NCBI GenBank assembly: GCA_964611435.1
Contig: CAZSXT010000003.1
Span: 62,001 to 126,000, forward strand
Origin: JAYPHU01 sp964611435
GTDB lineage: Bacteria > Pseudomonadota > Alphaproteobacteria > Rhodospirillales > UBA2165
Direction of reading: 5' to 3'
DNA length: 64,000 nucleotides
Below the pieces are notes generated by a model. That model was given only the letters and a program-made list of their open reading frames with translations, was not told the origin of the DNA and made no database searches. The translations under genes were made by a program, and so were the position numbers. Below are positions 25,019 to 33,405 of this stretch, one piece after another (within the stretch, counting starts at the first letter, position 1; each line of letters opens with the position of its first letter).

Positions 25019-25660
25019 TTAATTTGTCGTCGCGCCGCCAAGGTCCTGGCGCACATACTCCCCATCCTTTTGCGTGACGAGCTTGGTCTGTGAATCGACC
25101 GCGCTGATCAGAGTGACGTCCTTGCCAGTATTGAAATAAATGGCGGAATCCGTCGGCCAGACGCTCGGATCGGGCGAGGCGCCGAACTCGGCTCCATAGC
25201 CGAGGTTAAAACGGGAAATCATATCGGGAAGAGCCTCCAACATATCGGCAGGCAAGCTTTCCCGATTAAAGCTGCCGCCCCGGCCTAACAACATTCTGGA
25301 GATGTCGTTGTACCGCCCGTTATGGCGAACCAGAAGCTTCCACACGTCCAGCATGATCGGCGATAAGGGGAACCGGTCTCCCTTGTTGATCGCGAGAAGC
25401 ATCAGCAACCGGCGAAGTTCCTCGATCAAATCCGCCGGCCGCATATCGCTCTCAGGAAGATCAGCGACGACAAATCCCAAATCTAGGGTGGCGGCAATTT
25501 TCCGAATTTCATCGTCGCCCGGGGCGTCGGCGGAGAGATATCTCTCGCCGTGAAAGCCCCTGTTGCGGAGGATCCCCACGGCGATGGCAACACCAACGAT
25601 GAAGACAAACATCCACAACACGTCCCAATAGTCGGAAACGGCTTGCGCCTCATCAGCCAT
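25019..25660 (-). CDS. single-pass membrane protein, unknown function
   Basis: A 213-residue protein. One N-terminal transmembrane segment (about residues 14-33, LWMFVFIVGVAIAVGIL) is followed by a soluble region of about 180 residues with no motif I recognise. A leucine-rich helical stretch (LIEELRRLLMLLAIN) and a C-terminal beta-rich end (IYFNTGKDVTLISAVD) can be seen. It abuts the frameshifted parE gene convergently and lies upstream-adjacent to the E2 gene on the same strand of transcription. Confidence 0.6.
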   Translation of the reverse strand: MADEAQAVSDYWDVLWMFVFIVGVAIAVGILRNRGFHGERYLSADAPGDDEIRKIAATLDLGFVVADLPESDMRPADLIEELRRLLMLLAINKGDRFPLSPIMLDVWKLLVRHNGRYNDISRMLLGRGGSFNRESLPADMLEALPDMISRFNLGYGAEFGASPDPSVWPTDSAIYFNTGKDVTLISAVDSQTKLVTQKDGEYVRQDLGGATTN

Positions 25661-25716
25661 TTATGCCTCCGGTTCTCTGTGTATGGGGGATACACCCACC
25701 ACACAGAGTATAGCAC

Positions 25717-26973
25717 CTAAGGCAGCGCTGCAGACCAGTCCTTGGTCTCGATGATTTCCTTCAGCCGGCGCAGGAACGCCGCCGAGTAGGCGCCGTCGAT
25801 GGCCCGGTGATCAAACGCCTGGGTCAGCACCCCGATCGGCCGGATCGCCATCATGTCTTCACCGTCCACGTTCACCACCCAAGGCCGTTGGGTGATGGCG
25901 TCCGTCGACAGGATCGCCACCTGCGGCTGGTTGATGATCGGCGTGGTGAAGTACGTGCCGAACGAGCCGTTGTTTGAAATCGTGTAGGTCGCCCCGGCAT
26001 AGTCGTCCGAGGTCAGCTGATTGCTGCGCGCCCGATTGGCCAAGTCCGCCACGGCGCGGGCAATCTCCACCGCCGTCATGGCAGAGGCATTTTGGATTAC
26101 CGGCGCGACCAGACCTTCGAAGTTCAGATCAACCGCAATCGAGAGATTGACGCTGTCGTGGACAACCAGATTATCGCCCTCCACATGGGCGTTAATGTTG
26201 GGGAACTCGGCAATCGCATCGCAGACGGCCCGGGCGATGAACGGCAGGTAGTTGAGCGAAAACCCTTCCCGCGCCTTCCAGGCCGCGCCTTTGGCTTTGC
26301 GCGCCCTGTCGACGCCGGAGAAATCCACCTCCATGCCCTGATGAACGTGCGGGCTGACGGTCTTGGAGCGAACCATGTGTTCCGCCGTCATCTGGCGGAT
26401 GCGGTTGAACGGAATGACCGTCCGACCGTCCCCTGATCTGGGAGCTGGCGCCGGCGCAGGAGCGCTCGGCCGGGCCGCAGGCGCCGCAGCAGACGCGCCT
26501 TTGAGATACGCCAGCACATCGGCCTTTTTGATCCGGCCATCCCGGCCGGTGCCGGTAATCTGCGCTGGATCCAGATTGTTCTCGGCCACCAGCTTACGCA
26601 CCACGGGCGACAGCTTGTGTTGGTCACCGCGCGCTGCCGGCTTTGACACCGCGGGCGCAGCGGCAGGAGCGGGTGCGGACGCGGACTCGGCAGCTTTCGC
26701 CGGTTCCGCCTTCGGCGTTTCTTTGGCCGGGGACGCCGCTTTGCCATCGTCGATCACCGCCAGCACGGTGCCCACGGGCACGGTTTCGCCGGCATCAACG
26801 TTAATCACCTGCAGCACGCCGGTGGCCGGGGCCGGCACCTCCATCTCCACCTTGTCGGTGCCGATCTCGAACAACAGCTCGCCGCTTGTCACTTTGTCGC
26901 CGGCGGACTTGTGCCAGATGGTGAGGGTGCCTTCGGCGACCGTCTCACCCAGTTGGGGCATCAGGACATCCAT
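25717..26973 (-). CDS. 2-oxoacid dehydrogenase E2 (dihydrolipoyl acyltransferase)
   Basis: A 418-residue E2. The N-terminal lipoyl domain carries the lipoyl Lys in EIGTDKVEMEV at about residue 43, then come an Ala/Pro-rich linker, the E1/E3-binding domain (LSPVVRKLVAENNLDP, about 120-155), a second linker and the catalytic domain with DHRAIDGAYSA. It transfers the acyl group to CoA in a pyruvate, acetoin or branched-chain type complex. ATG at 26973 is one base beyond the E1 beta stop. No E3 gene is present, so the complex presumably borrows a shared dihydrolipoamide dehydrogenase. Confidence 0.93.
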   Translation of the reverse strand: MDVLMPQLGETVAEGTLTIWHKSAGDKVTSGELLFEIGTDKVEMEVPAPATGVLQVINVDAGETVPVGTVLAVIDDGKAASPAKETPKAEPAKAAESASAPAPAAAPAVSKPAARGDQHKLSPVVRKLVAENNLDPAQITGTGRDGRIKKADVLAYLKGASAAAPAARPSAPAPAPAPRSGDGRTVIPFNRIRQMTAEHMVRSKTVSPHVHQGMEVDFSGVDRARKAKGAAWKAREGFSLNYLPFIARAVCDAIAEFPNINAHVEGDNLVVHDSVNLSIAVDLNFEGLVAPVIQNASAMTAVEIARAVADLANRARSNQLTSDDYAGATYTISNNGSFGTYFTTPIINQPQVAILSTDAITQRPWVVNVDGEDMMAIRPIGVLTQAFDHRAIDGAYSAAFLRRLKEIIETKDWSAALP

Positions 26974-26974
26974 G

Positions 26975-27952
26975 TCAGTCCACCTCGCGGCGTACGGTCT
27001 CGAAGATGCGGTCCACGGAGGGCAGAGCGATGTCTTCCAGCTCGTCCGCCGACGGCAGCGGAATGTGCGGCGTGGTGATGCGCACAATCGGCATGTCCAG
27101 ATTCCAGAACATTTCCTCGGCCACGATGGAGGACACTTCCGCGCCCCAGCCGCAGAGCCGGGGATTTTCCTCGACGGTCACCAGGCGCGATGTTTTCTCG
27201 ACCTGTTCGAAGATGGTCTTGGTGTCCAGCGGCACCAAGCTCCGGAGATCGACCACGGACGCCGAAATGCCGGCCTCCGACTGCAGCCGCTCGGCCGCCG
27301 CCAACGCGCGCGGCACCATGGCGGCCAGCGCCACGATGGTCACGTCATCGCCCTCGCGGACGACCTTGGCCGTGCCGATCTCGTCCACATGCTCCCCGTC
27401 GGGCACTTCGCCCTTGGTCGCATAGAGAGATTTTTGTTCGAAGAACAGCACCGGGTCCGGATCGCGGATCGCCGCGGCCATCAGACCTTTGATGTCGGCG
27501 GGGGTCGATGGGGCCACGACCTTCAGGCCGGGGATCATCATCGCCCAGTTCTCCACGCTTTGGGAGTGCTGCGCACCGAACCGGGCGCCGCCGCCGTTGG
27601 CGGTGCGGATCACCAGGGGCACGTCCACCTGACCATTGGTCATATAGCGGCTCTTGGCGATCTGGTTGGCGACGATATCCCAGCAAACCGCCAGGAAGTC
27701 CGAGAACATGATCTCGGCGATGGGTTTGAGACCCGTCATCGCCGCACCCATGGCCGCACCGAGGATGGCTTGTTCCGAGATCGGCGTGTCGCGCACCCGT
27801 AGGGGACCAAACTCGTCATACAGCCCCACGGTGGCTTTAAACACGCCGCCGGCCTTGGCGATATCCTCGCCGAGAAAGACCACGTCTTCGTCCCGGCGCA
27901 TTTCCTGGGCAATGCCTTCAATTACGGCTTCACGATAGGTTAGTTCCGCCAT
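26975..27952 (-). CDS. 2-oxoacid dehydrogenase E1 component, beta subunit
   Basis: A 325-residue transketolase-like beta subunit (pyrimidine and C-terminal domains) with the typical FLGEDIAKAGGVFKAT start and FEQKSLYATKGEVPD in the middle. It pairs with the alpha subunit to bind thiamine diphosphate and decarboxylate a 2-oxoacid or cleave acetoin. It overlaps the alpha-subunit gene by 13 bases and is followed by E2 one base later. Substrate class (pyruvate, acetoin or branched) cannot be settled from sequence inspection. Confidence 0.93.
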   Translation of the reverse strand: MAELTYREAVIEGIAQEMRRDEDVVFLGEDIAKAGGVFKATVGLYDEFGPLRVRDTPISEQAILGAAMGAAMTGLKPIAEIMFSDFLAVCWDIVANQIAKSRYMTNGQVDVPLVIRTANGGGARFGAQHSQSVENWAMMIPGLKVVAPSTPADIKGLMAAAIRDPDPVLFFEQKSLYATKGEVPDGEHVDEIGTAKVVREGDDVTIVALAAMVPRALAAAERLQSEAGISASVVDLRSLVPLDTKTIFEQVEKTSRLVTVEENPRLCGWGAEVSSIVAEEMFWNLDMPIVRITTPHIPLPSADELEDIALPSVDRIFETVRREVD

Positions 27953-29007
27953 GACGAACCTCCATCCGCATAGACATCCGTCATCAGCACATCATCCGAG
28001 GGCGGTGGCGATTCCTTGGCCGCCTCCGTCGCTTCATCGACCCGCCTGAGAACGTCTTTTTCAATGCTGTCGATGACCTTCTTGGTCACCCCAAATTCGC
28101 CGAGGCGCTCCCGGTATATCTTGAGCGGGTCCCGCTCCATCCATTTTTCCAACTCGCCTTTCGGCCGGTAGGTGGCCGGGTCGGCGCGGGAATGACCGGA
28201 ATGCCGGTAGGTCTTGGCCTCGATCAAAGACGGCCCGTCGCCGGCGCGGGCCTTCGCCGCCGCGTCGCGGGCGACCCGGTAGACCGCATCGGCGTCGTTG
28301 CCGTCGACGATGATCGAGGGCAGGCCATAGGCCGCGGCCCGGTCCGCCGCCGGATGCTCCACCGCCGTCACCTCGCTGATCGGCGTGTATTCCATATAAA
28401 GATTGTTCTCGCAGACGAAGATTACCGGCAATTTCCAGATCACCGCGAAATTCAACGCTTCGTGGAACGCGCCGATGTTGGTGGTGCCGTCGCCGAAGAA
28501 GCAGAAGGCCACCTGGCCGGTGCCTTTATACTGTGCCTGCCAGGCCGCGCCCGCCGCGATTGGCAAGTGCGCGCCGATGATGGCGTAGGACCCCATGGCC
28601 CCCTTCTCCACGTCGGTCAGGTGCATGGAGCCGCCCTTGCCGCCCAGCATGCCGCAGGACCGGCCCATGAGCTCACCCAGCATGCCGGTCATGGAGGTGC
28701 CCCGCACCAATGTGTGGGCGTGGCCGCGATAGGTGCAGAACGTGTAGTCGTCGTCGCACATGGCCGCGGCGCAACCGGCGGAGACCGCCTCCTGGCCGAT
28801 GGCCAAGTGGCTGGTGCCCTTAATCATGTTTTGGAAGAACAAGTCGTGCGCCCGCTGCTCCAGATGCCGGACCTCCAGCTGGAGCTCCCACATCTTGAGG
28901 CGCTTTTCCTCGCCGATATCGTCGTTCTTGTTGCTGGCTTTAGCCGCCGCCTTTGCCTTTACGGCACGCTTTTTGGTTGCCCGTTTCTTGCTCGCTGCTT
29001 TGGCCAC
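27940..29007 (-). CDS. 2-oxoacid dehydrogenase E1 component, alpha subunit
   Basis: A 355-residue thiamine-diphosphate-binding alpha subunit. The ThDP motif runs from FFGDGTTNIGAFHEALN to the ENN of VCENN, and SGHSRADPATYR is the phosphorylation-loop equivalent. The start is GTG at 29007 because GGGAGG lies 4-9 bases upstream; an ATG at 29049 would lack such a site. The first ~28 residues are an unusual Lys/Ala-rich tail (AKAASKKRATKKRAVKAKAA), probably disordered. It is the first gene of the E1-E1-E2 operon, behind the LacI-type operators at 29089 and 29153. Confidence 0.92.
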   Translation of the reverse strand: MAKAASKKRATKKRAVKAKAAAKASNKNDDIGEEKRLKMWELQLEVRHLEQRAHDLFFQNMIKGTSHLAIGQEAVSAGCAAAMCDDDYTFCTYRGHAHTLVRGTSMTGMLGELMGRSCGMLGGKGGSMHLTDVEKGAMGSYAIIGAHLPIAAGAAWQAQYKGTGQVAFCFFGDGTTNIGAFHEALNFAVIWKLPVIFVCENNLYMEYTPISEVTAVEHPAADRAAAYGLPSIIVDGNDADAVYRVARDAAAKARAGDGPSLIEAKTYRHSGHSRADPATYRPKGELEKWMERDPLKIYRERLGEFGVTKKVIDSIEKDVLRRVDEATEAAKESPPPSDDVLMTDVYADGGSSWRN

Positions 29008-29088
29008 ATCAACCTCCCTAGCCGCGCCAGAATTCATAGGAACTTTCAACTGAACTTTTACCTGGCGAAATCTTATACCGGCAATCTA

Positions 29089-29102
29089 TGCAAACGATTG
29101 CA
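29089..29102. promoter_or_regulatory. predicted LacI-family operator (site 2)
   Basis: TGCAAACGATTGCA, identical to the site at 23288. It lies 82 bases before the E1 alpha start and just upstream of a plausible plus-strand -35 at 29109. Its centre is 64 bp from that of site 3, about six helical turns, suitable for cooperative binding or looping by a LacI tetramer or paired dimers. Confidence 0.75.
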
Positions 29103-29108
29103 CAACTG

Positions 29109-29137
29109 TTGACGGATCATCACACAGACAGTAAAAC
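29109..29137 (+). promoter_or_regulatory. predicted sigma-70 promoter for the M24-fold gene
   Basis: TTGACG (29109-29114), 17 bases, then TAAAAC (29132-29137). The region also contains the inverted repeat GACAGtaaaacCTGTC (29127-29142), and on the other strand TTGACA (29144-29139) could be a -35 for the E1 alpha operon. The promoter is bracketed by the two LacI-type operators. The assignment rests on consensus matching by eye. Confidence 0.45.
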
Positions 29138-29152
29138 CTGTCAATAATTCTC

Positions 29153-29166
29153 TGCAATCGTTTGCA
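29153..29166. promoter_or_regulatory. predicted LacI-family operator (site 3)
   Basis: TGCAATCGTTTGCA, the exact reverse complement of sites 1 and 2. It falls about 15 bases downstream of the predicted plus-strand -10, in the expected transcript leader of the M24-fold gene, a classical repressing position. Confidence 0.75.
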
Positions 29167-29293
29167 CGAACATCGGTTCACGGGCCGAAAACCCTCAATA
29201 AACAGGCGATTTTGCGGAAAAGGTGATGGACGAACGGGTTCTATTCATTTTGAATAGGGCCCACACAAAACAACCAATTCGGTGGAGGCACTG

Positions 29294-30547
29294 ATGCATT
29301 ACACACGACCGAGATCAACCGCGACATGGGGCGTCCAGGCAAAGGACTGGGAAGCCGGGATCGATTACAACAAACTTCGGGCCGATCGGCTGCAACGGGC
29401 CCAGGAGGCCTGCGCGGACGCGGGTTTCGGCGCGTTCCTGTGCTTTAACTTCGATAATATCCGCTACATCACCGCCACGCATATCGGTGAATGGGGCCGC
29501 GACAAGTTCGACCGTTATTGTCTCGCGCCCACCGACAGCGCGCCGTTCTTGTGGGACCCCGCACCGCCGGCCAAACGGAAAGCCTCCCCGTGGCTGGGCA
29601 ACCGGGTCGACGCGCCGGTCAGCACCATGCAGGGCGCTATTCCGCCGGAACACGGCGTGCAGGATGTCTTCGCCAAGCAGATCAAGGAAAAGATGGTCGA
29701 GCTCGGCATCGAGAAACAGCCCCTCGGCATTGACGTGATGGAACTGCCCATGCTTCGCGCCCTGGAGAAAGAGGGCATCGAGGTGGTGGATGGCCAGCAG
29801 GCCTTGATGAACGCCCGCGAGGTCAAAACCGAAGAAGAGATCGAGCTTCTGAAAGTCGCCGCCGCCATGGTCGATGCGACCTATCTGGACATCGCCAAGG
29901 CGATCCGGCCGGGCGCTCGCGAAAGCGATCTGGTGGCCATCGCCAACGACAAGCTCTACGCCATGGGCTCCGAGCGGGTTGAATGCGTGAACTCGGTGGC
30001 CGGCCCGCGCGGCGCGCCCCACTCGCACACCTTCTCCGACCGGATCATCCAGCCGGGCGACATGATCTTTTTGGATATTATGCACAGCTTTAACGGCTAC
30101 CATACCTGCTACTACCGCACATTCATCTGCGGCCTGCCGAACGAAGCCCAGAAGGAAGCGTACGAAATTTGTTCTTCCTGGGTGAACGCGGCGCTGGAAG
30201 CCATCAAGCCGGGCGTGAAGATCGACGATATTGCCAAGGTTTGGCCGAAGGCCGAAGAGTTCGGCTACGCCAACGAAGACGAAGCCTTCCTGCTGCAGTT
30301 CGGCCACGGCGTCGGTCTCAGCCTTTGGGAACGCCCGATCATCTCGCGGCGCTATATGGGTCAGACGACCGAGCTCAAGAAAGGCATGGTCTTCGCCGTC
30401 GAGTGCTGGAAAGGCGCGGAAGACGGGTCCGGCGCAGCCCGGATTGAGGAAGAAGTGGTGGTCACCGACGACGGGTGCGAAATCATCACCAACTTCCCGA
30501 GCGACCATCTGATCTCCTGCGGCCTGCCGGGTTGTGAGATCTATTGA
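29294..30547 (+). CDS. M24 (creatinase/aminopeptidase P) fold protein, degenerate metal site
   Basis: A 417-residue two-domain protein: a creatinase-type N-domain (FNFDNIRYITATHIGEWG) and a pita-bread C-domain. The first metal Asp (FLDIMHS), the HGVG His, the FAVECW Glu and the last Glu (RIEEEVV) are present. The second Asp of the family GYcsDiTRTf segment is replaced (GYHTCYYRTF has Cys). This fits non-peptidase relatives such as creatinase or DddP-type DMSP lyases better than an aminopeptidase. ATG at 29294 follows GGTGGAGG. It shares LacI-type operators with the E1/E2 operon and overlaps the CobW-family start. Confidence 0.85.
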   Translation: MHYTRPRSTATWGVQAKDWEAGIDYNKLRADRLQRAQEACADAGFGAFLCFNFDNIRYITATHIGEWGRDKFDRYCLAPTDSAPFLWDPAPPAKRKASPWLGNRVDAPVSTMQGAIPPEHGVQDVFAKQIKEKMVELGIEKQPLGIDVMELPMLRALEKEGIEVVDGQQALMNAREVKTEEEIELLKVAAAMVDATYLDIAKAIRPGARESDLVAIANDKLYAMGSERVECVNSVAGPRGAPHSHTFSDRIIQPGDMIFLDIMHSFNGYHTCYYRTFICGLPNEAQKEAYEICSSWVNAALEAIKPGVKIDDIAKVWPKAEEFGYANEDEAFLLQFGHGVGLSLWERPIISRRYMGQTTELKKGMVFAVECWKGAEDGSGAARIEEEVVVTDDGCEIITNFPSDHLISCGLPGCEIY

Positions 30548-31686
30548 GCAACCCCAACCGCATATGGGTCACACTCATCACCGGATTTTTGGGGAGCGGC
30601 AAGACAACCTTGCTGAACACGCTCCTCAAACATCCGGAGATGAATCAGGCCGCCGTCATCGTCAATGAGTTCGGCGAGATCGGACTCGACTATGACCTGG
30701 TCGAGCGCAGCGACGAAAACGTGGTGCAGCTCGCCAACGGCTGTCTCTGCTGTTCCGTAAAAGGCGATCTGATTGATACCTTCCGCGATCTTTATATTCA
30801 GCGGAACGCCGGCACTATCCCCTATTTCGACCGGGTGGTGATTGAAACCACAGGCATCGCCGATCCGGCGCCGGTGCTGCAGATCATCTTCACCAACCCC
30901 ATGATCATGAACCACTATACGCTGGACGGCGTGGTCACCACGGTGGATGCCATCAACGGCGTTTCCAGTCTGTCCCGCTTTCCCGAATGCGTGAAGCAGG
31001 CGGCCATCGCCGACCGGCTGATCATCACCAAGTCCGATCTGGTCGAGGACGAGGATCACGACGCAAAAATCGAAGACCTGTCGGAACGCCTGCGCGCCTT
31101 GAACCCGGCCGCGCCGATTGTTGTCCGCACCGCCGGCGAGGTGGACCCGGACGACCTGTTCGGCACCGGCATGTTTGATCCCAAGACCAAGCAGGTGGAT
31201 TTTGACTCCTGGGTTGATCCGGCCAATTACGCCGTCGAAGCCAACGACAATCCGTTCGACGCGGAGGCCGAGCTCAGTGAAGAGGCGCTCGCCTACTATA
31301 AAGAACACGGCCACACGCCTGACGAGGAGCACCATCACCACCATGATCAATCCATCAAGACGTTCTGTGTTGTGCGGGATGAACCCATGTCCTTGGATAT
31401 GCTGCGCATGTTCCTGGAGGGCCTGACCAACGAGGCCGGGCCGGACCTGTTGAGGGTCAAAGGCATCATCAATATCGAAGACGAGCCTGACCGCCCAGCC
31501 GTTATCCAAGGCGCCCAACAGATATTCCATTCCCTGGAATTTATGGACAAATGGCCGTCGGATGACCGGCGGACCCGCATTGTGTTTATCACCCGGGATA
31601 TTGAACAAACCTATATCGAAGATACGCTGGCGCTGATCGAACGGGTCGCGCAACGAACCGTGGCCGCCGGCGCCGGTCTGGTCTAA
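30544..31686 (+). CDS. CobW/COG0523 metallochaperone GTPase
   Basis: A 380-residue G3E GTPase. The P-loop is GFLGSGKTTLLN, the metal-binding motif GCLCC near residue 62, the base-specificity motif TKSD, and a His-rich run (EEHHHHHHDQ) near residue 265 precedes the CobW C-terminal domain. Such proteins deliver zinc, cobalt or iron to client enzymes. Start is TTG at 30544, overlapping the M24-fold stop (TTGA), which indicates translational coupling. The nearest client candidate is the M24-fold protein; this is inference from coupling. Confidence 0.9.
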   Translation: MSNPNRIWVTLITGFLGSGKTTLLNTLLKHPEMNQAAVIVNEFGEIGLDYDLVERSDENVVQLANGCLCCSVKGDLIDTFRDLYIQRNAGTIPYFDRVVIETTGIADPAPVLQIIFTNPMIMNHYTLDGVVTTVDAINGVSSLSRFPECVKQAAIADRLIITKSDLVEDEDHDAKIEDLSERLRALNPAAPIVVRTAGEVDPDDLFGTGMFDPKTKQVDFDSWVDPANYAVEANDNPFDAEAELSEEALAYYKEHGHTPDEEHHHHHDQSIKTFCVVRDEPMSLDMLRMFLEGLTNEAGPDLLRVKGIINIEDEPDRPAVIQGAQQIFHSLEFMDKWPSDDRRTRIVFITRDIEQTYIEDTLALIERVAQRTVAAGAGLV

Positions 31687-31724
31687 GACCATAAACAAGA
31701 ACACAAGAACTTAGGGAGGAGCAT

Positions 31725-32009
31725 ATGCATTTCGTTATTTTCTGCCTGGACAAGCCCGGCATCACCCGCGATCCCGCAGTCATGCAGGCCCATGTGGAGT
31801 ATCTCAACGACAGCCCCATCAAGAACGTCATGTCCGGTCCGCTGACCGGTGATGACGGCGAAGGGGTCATCGGCAGCCTTTATGTGGTCGAAGCGGAAAG
31901 CCGCCAGGCCATTGAAGACTTTCAGAAAGACGATCCGCTGGTGAAGGCGGATTATTGGGAAACCGTCGAAGTACGCGCCTTCAACAAGCGCGTCGACAAC
32001 AGAGATTGA
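31725..32009 (+). CDS. YciI-family protein
   Basis: A 94-residue single YCII domain: N-terminal strand MHFVIFCLDKPG, the family His in MQAHVEYL, the SGPLTGDDGE turn and a C-terminal acidic strand (FQKDDPLVKADYWE). YciI proteins are small dimeric alpha+beta barrel-like enzymes with a His-Asp pair; the reaction is not known here. AGGGAGGAG precedes the ATG. It sits between the CobW and SDR genes in the same operon, 38 bases after the former and 17 before the latter. Confidence 0.88.
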   Translation: MHFVIFCLDKPGITRDPAVMQAHVEYLNDSPIKNVMSGPLTGDDGEGVIGSLYVVEAESRQAIEDFQKDDPLVKADYWETVEVRAFNKRVDNRD

Positions 32010-32026
32010 TTTAGAGGAGAAAACCA

Positions 32027-32815
32027 ATGGATCTCGGACTTAAAGGAAAGAACGCAGCGATCACCGGCTCTAGCCAAGGCATCGGCGAAGCTATCGCCAT
32101 GTCACTGGCGGCGGAAGGCTGCAACGTGGCTATCAATGGCCGCGATGAAGAGAGGATCAACAAGGTGGTCGCCGCCGCCGAAGCCAAGGGCGTCAAAGCC
32201 GTCGGCATCATCGCAGACATGTCGTCCGAAGCTGGCTGTCAGGAATTTGTGGAGAAAGCCGCAGCCGGTCTGGGCGGGATCAACATCCTGGTGAACAACG
32301 TCGGCGGCATGATCCCGGGCACCCTGGACGGCATGAGCGAAGACGTCTGGAGCACCGCCATCAACCTGAACCTGATGGCCTGCGTGTACACAACCAAACA
32401 TGCCATCCCGCAGCTGAAGAAAAATGACCACGGCCGGATCCTGAACGTGTCTGGTATTTCCGGCACCCAGTTGCTGCCCGGTTCCTACACCACGACTATC
32501 CCGAATACCGGCATCATCGGCTTCACCAAGCTGACAGCCAATGAGTTGGCGCCCAGCAATATTACGGTCAACAACATCTGCCCCGGTATGACGGCGACCG
32601 AATCCTGGGTGCCTCGGGCCGAAGCCATGGCGAAGGTGCGCGACACCACGTCGGACAGCCTGCGGGACATGTTCTCGGCGCAGACCATGCTGGGCCGCTG
32701 GGCCGACCCGTCGGAAATCGGCGATGTCGCGGCTTTCCTGGTCTCCGACAAGAATTCCTATATGACCGGCACCACCGTCGAAGTGTGCGGCGGCATTACC
32801 AAGTATATCGGGTAA
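32027..32815 (+). CDS. SDR-family dehydrogenase
   Basis: A 262-residue classical SDR: TGSSQGIGEAI cofactor loop, NNVGG, catalytic Ser in NVSGISGTQ, then a SYTTTIPNTG segment in which the Tyr-x-x-x-Lys pattern is altered (Tyr then TTTIPN, with Lys later in GFTKLTAN). The unusual spacing means that either the active site is shifted or the enzyme is atypical. AGAGGAG lies before the ATG. It ends the predicted LacI-controlled plus-strand operon. Confidence 0.87.
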   Translation: MDLGLKGKNAAITGSSQGIGEAIAMSLAAEGCNVAINGRDEERINKVVAAAEAKGVKAVGIIADMSSEAGCQEFVEKAAAGLGGINILVNNVGGMIPGTLDGMSEDVWSTAINLNLMACVYTTKHAIPQLKKNDHGRILNVSGISGTQLLPGSYTTTIPNTGIIGFTKLTANELAPSNITVNNICPGMTATESWVPRAEAMAKVRDTTSDSLRDMFSAQTMLGRWADPSEIGDVAAFLVSDKNSYMTGTTVEVCGGITKYIG

Positions 32816-32822
32816 GGTACCA

Positions 32823-32850
32823 GGGGATGCGCGATCAGCGCGTCCCCCCT
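32823..32850. terminator. hairpin between convergent genes, possible terminator
   Basis: A 10-bp stem with one G-U pair (GGGGATGCGC at 32823-32832, GCGCGTCCCC at 32838-32847) and loop GATCA. It lies 8 bases past the SDR stop and 11 bases from the convergent hypothetical gene. No clear U-tract follows, so it may act weakly or only stabilise ends. Confidence 0.45.
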
Positions 32851-32857
32851 TCCTGCT

Positions 32858-33289
32858 CTAGGGCCCGCCTTCGGGTTGTACCGGCCCGTAGTCGATCTCA
32901 TAGCCCGCCGGCAATCCGAGCCATTCGAGGGCTTGCTCCAGATTCCGAAACGCCAATCTGTTCTGTCCCTGGGTCGTCCGGGTGACCAGCGCCCACGCGT
33001 GCGCCTTGGCGTAATCCGACGGTGACGAGACCAGCCAGGCGAACCGGCTGCCCTGCATCAGCAAGTGTTCCTTACTGTACGCACTGTCGAAATCCCTCTT
33101 AAACCAGTCGTAATTCATTTCCGCCGGCAGGCGAATGTCCCTGGTGTCGCGCAGGAACCCCATGCCCGGTCTAAAAGCCGGATCGGCGACGATCATGTTG
33201 ATCGCCTGAATCCCTTCAGCCGGCACATAGGTGGGATGACACACAAAGCAGCAATTGTTTTGGGCGTCAAGACTGATCCTGAACGACAT
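32858..33289 (-). CDS. hypothetical protein (STAS/SpoIIAA-like fold possible)
   Basis: A 143-residue protein without signal peptide or membrane segment. The pattern of a short beta hairpin at the start, a helix after PAEGIQAINMIV, then the segment MGFLRDTRDIR resembles SpoIIAA/STAS-like proteins common in alphaproteobacteria, but I do not claim membership. Single gene; no operon partner is evident. Confidence 0.55.
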   Translation of the reverse strand: MSFRISLDAQNNCCFVCHPTYVPAEGIQAINMIVADPAFRPGMGFLRDTRDIRLPAEMNYDWFKRDFDSAYSKEHLLMQGSRFAWLVSSPSDYAKAHAWALVTRTTQGQNRLAFRNLEQALEWLGLPAGYEIDYGPVQPEGGP

Positions 33290-33405
33290 GATCGGGGTAC
33301 ATTCGCCACGCGGTTACAGTTATGTGCGGCAGGCACTTGAAGCCACCATACGGTGCGCGCCGAACATTCTAAATATAGGGATACGCGCGGCGGGTGGCGA
33401 CACTG

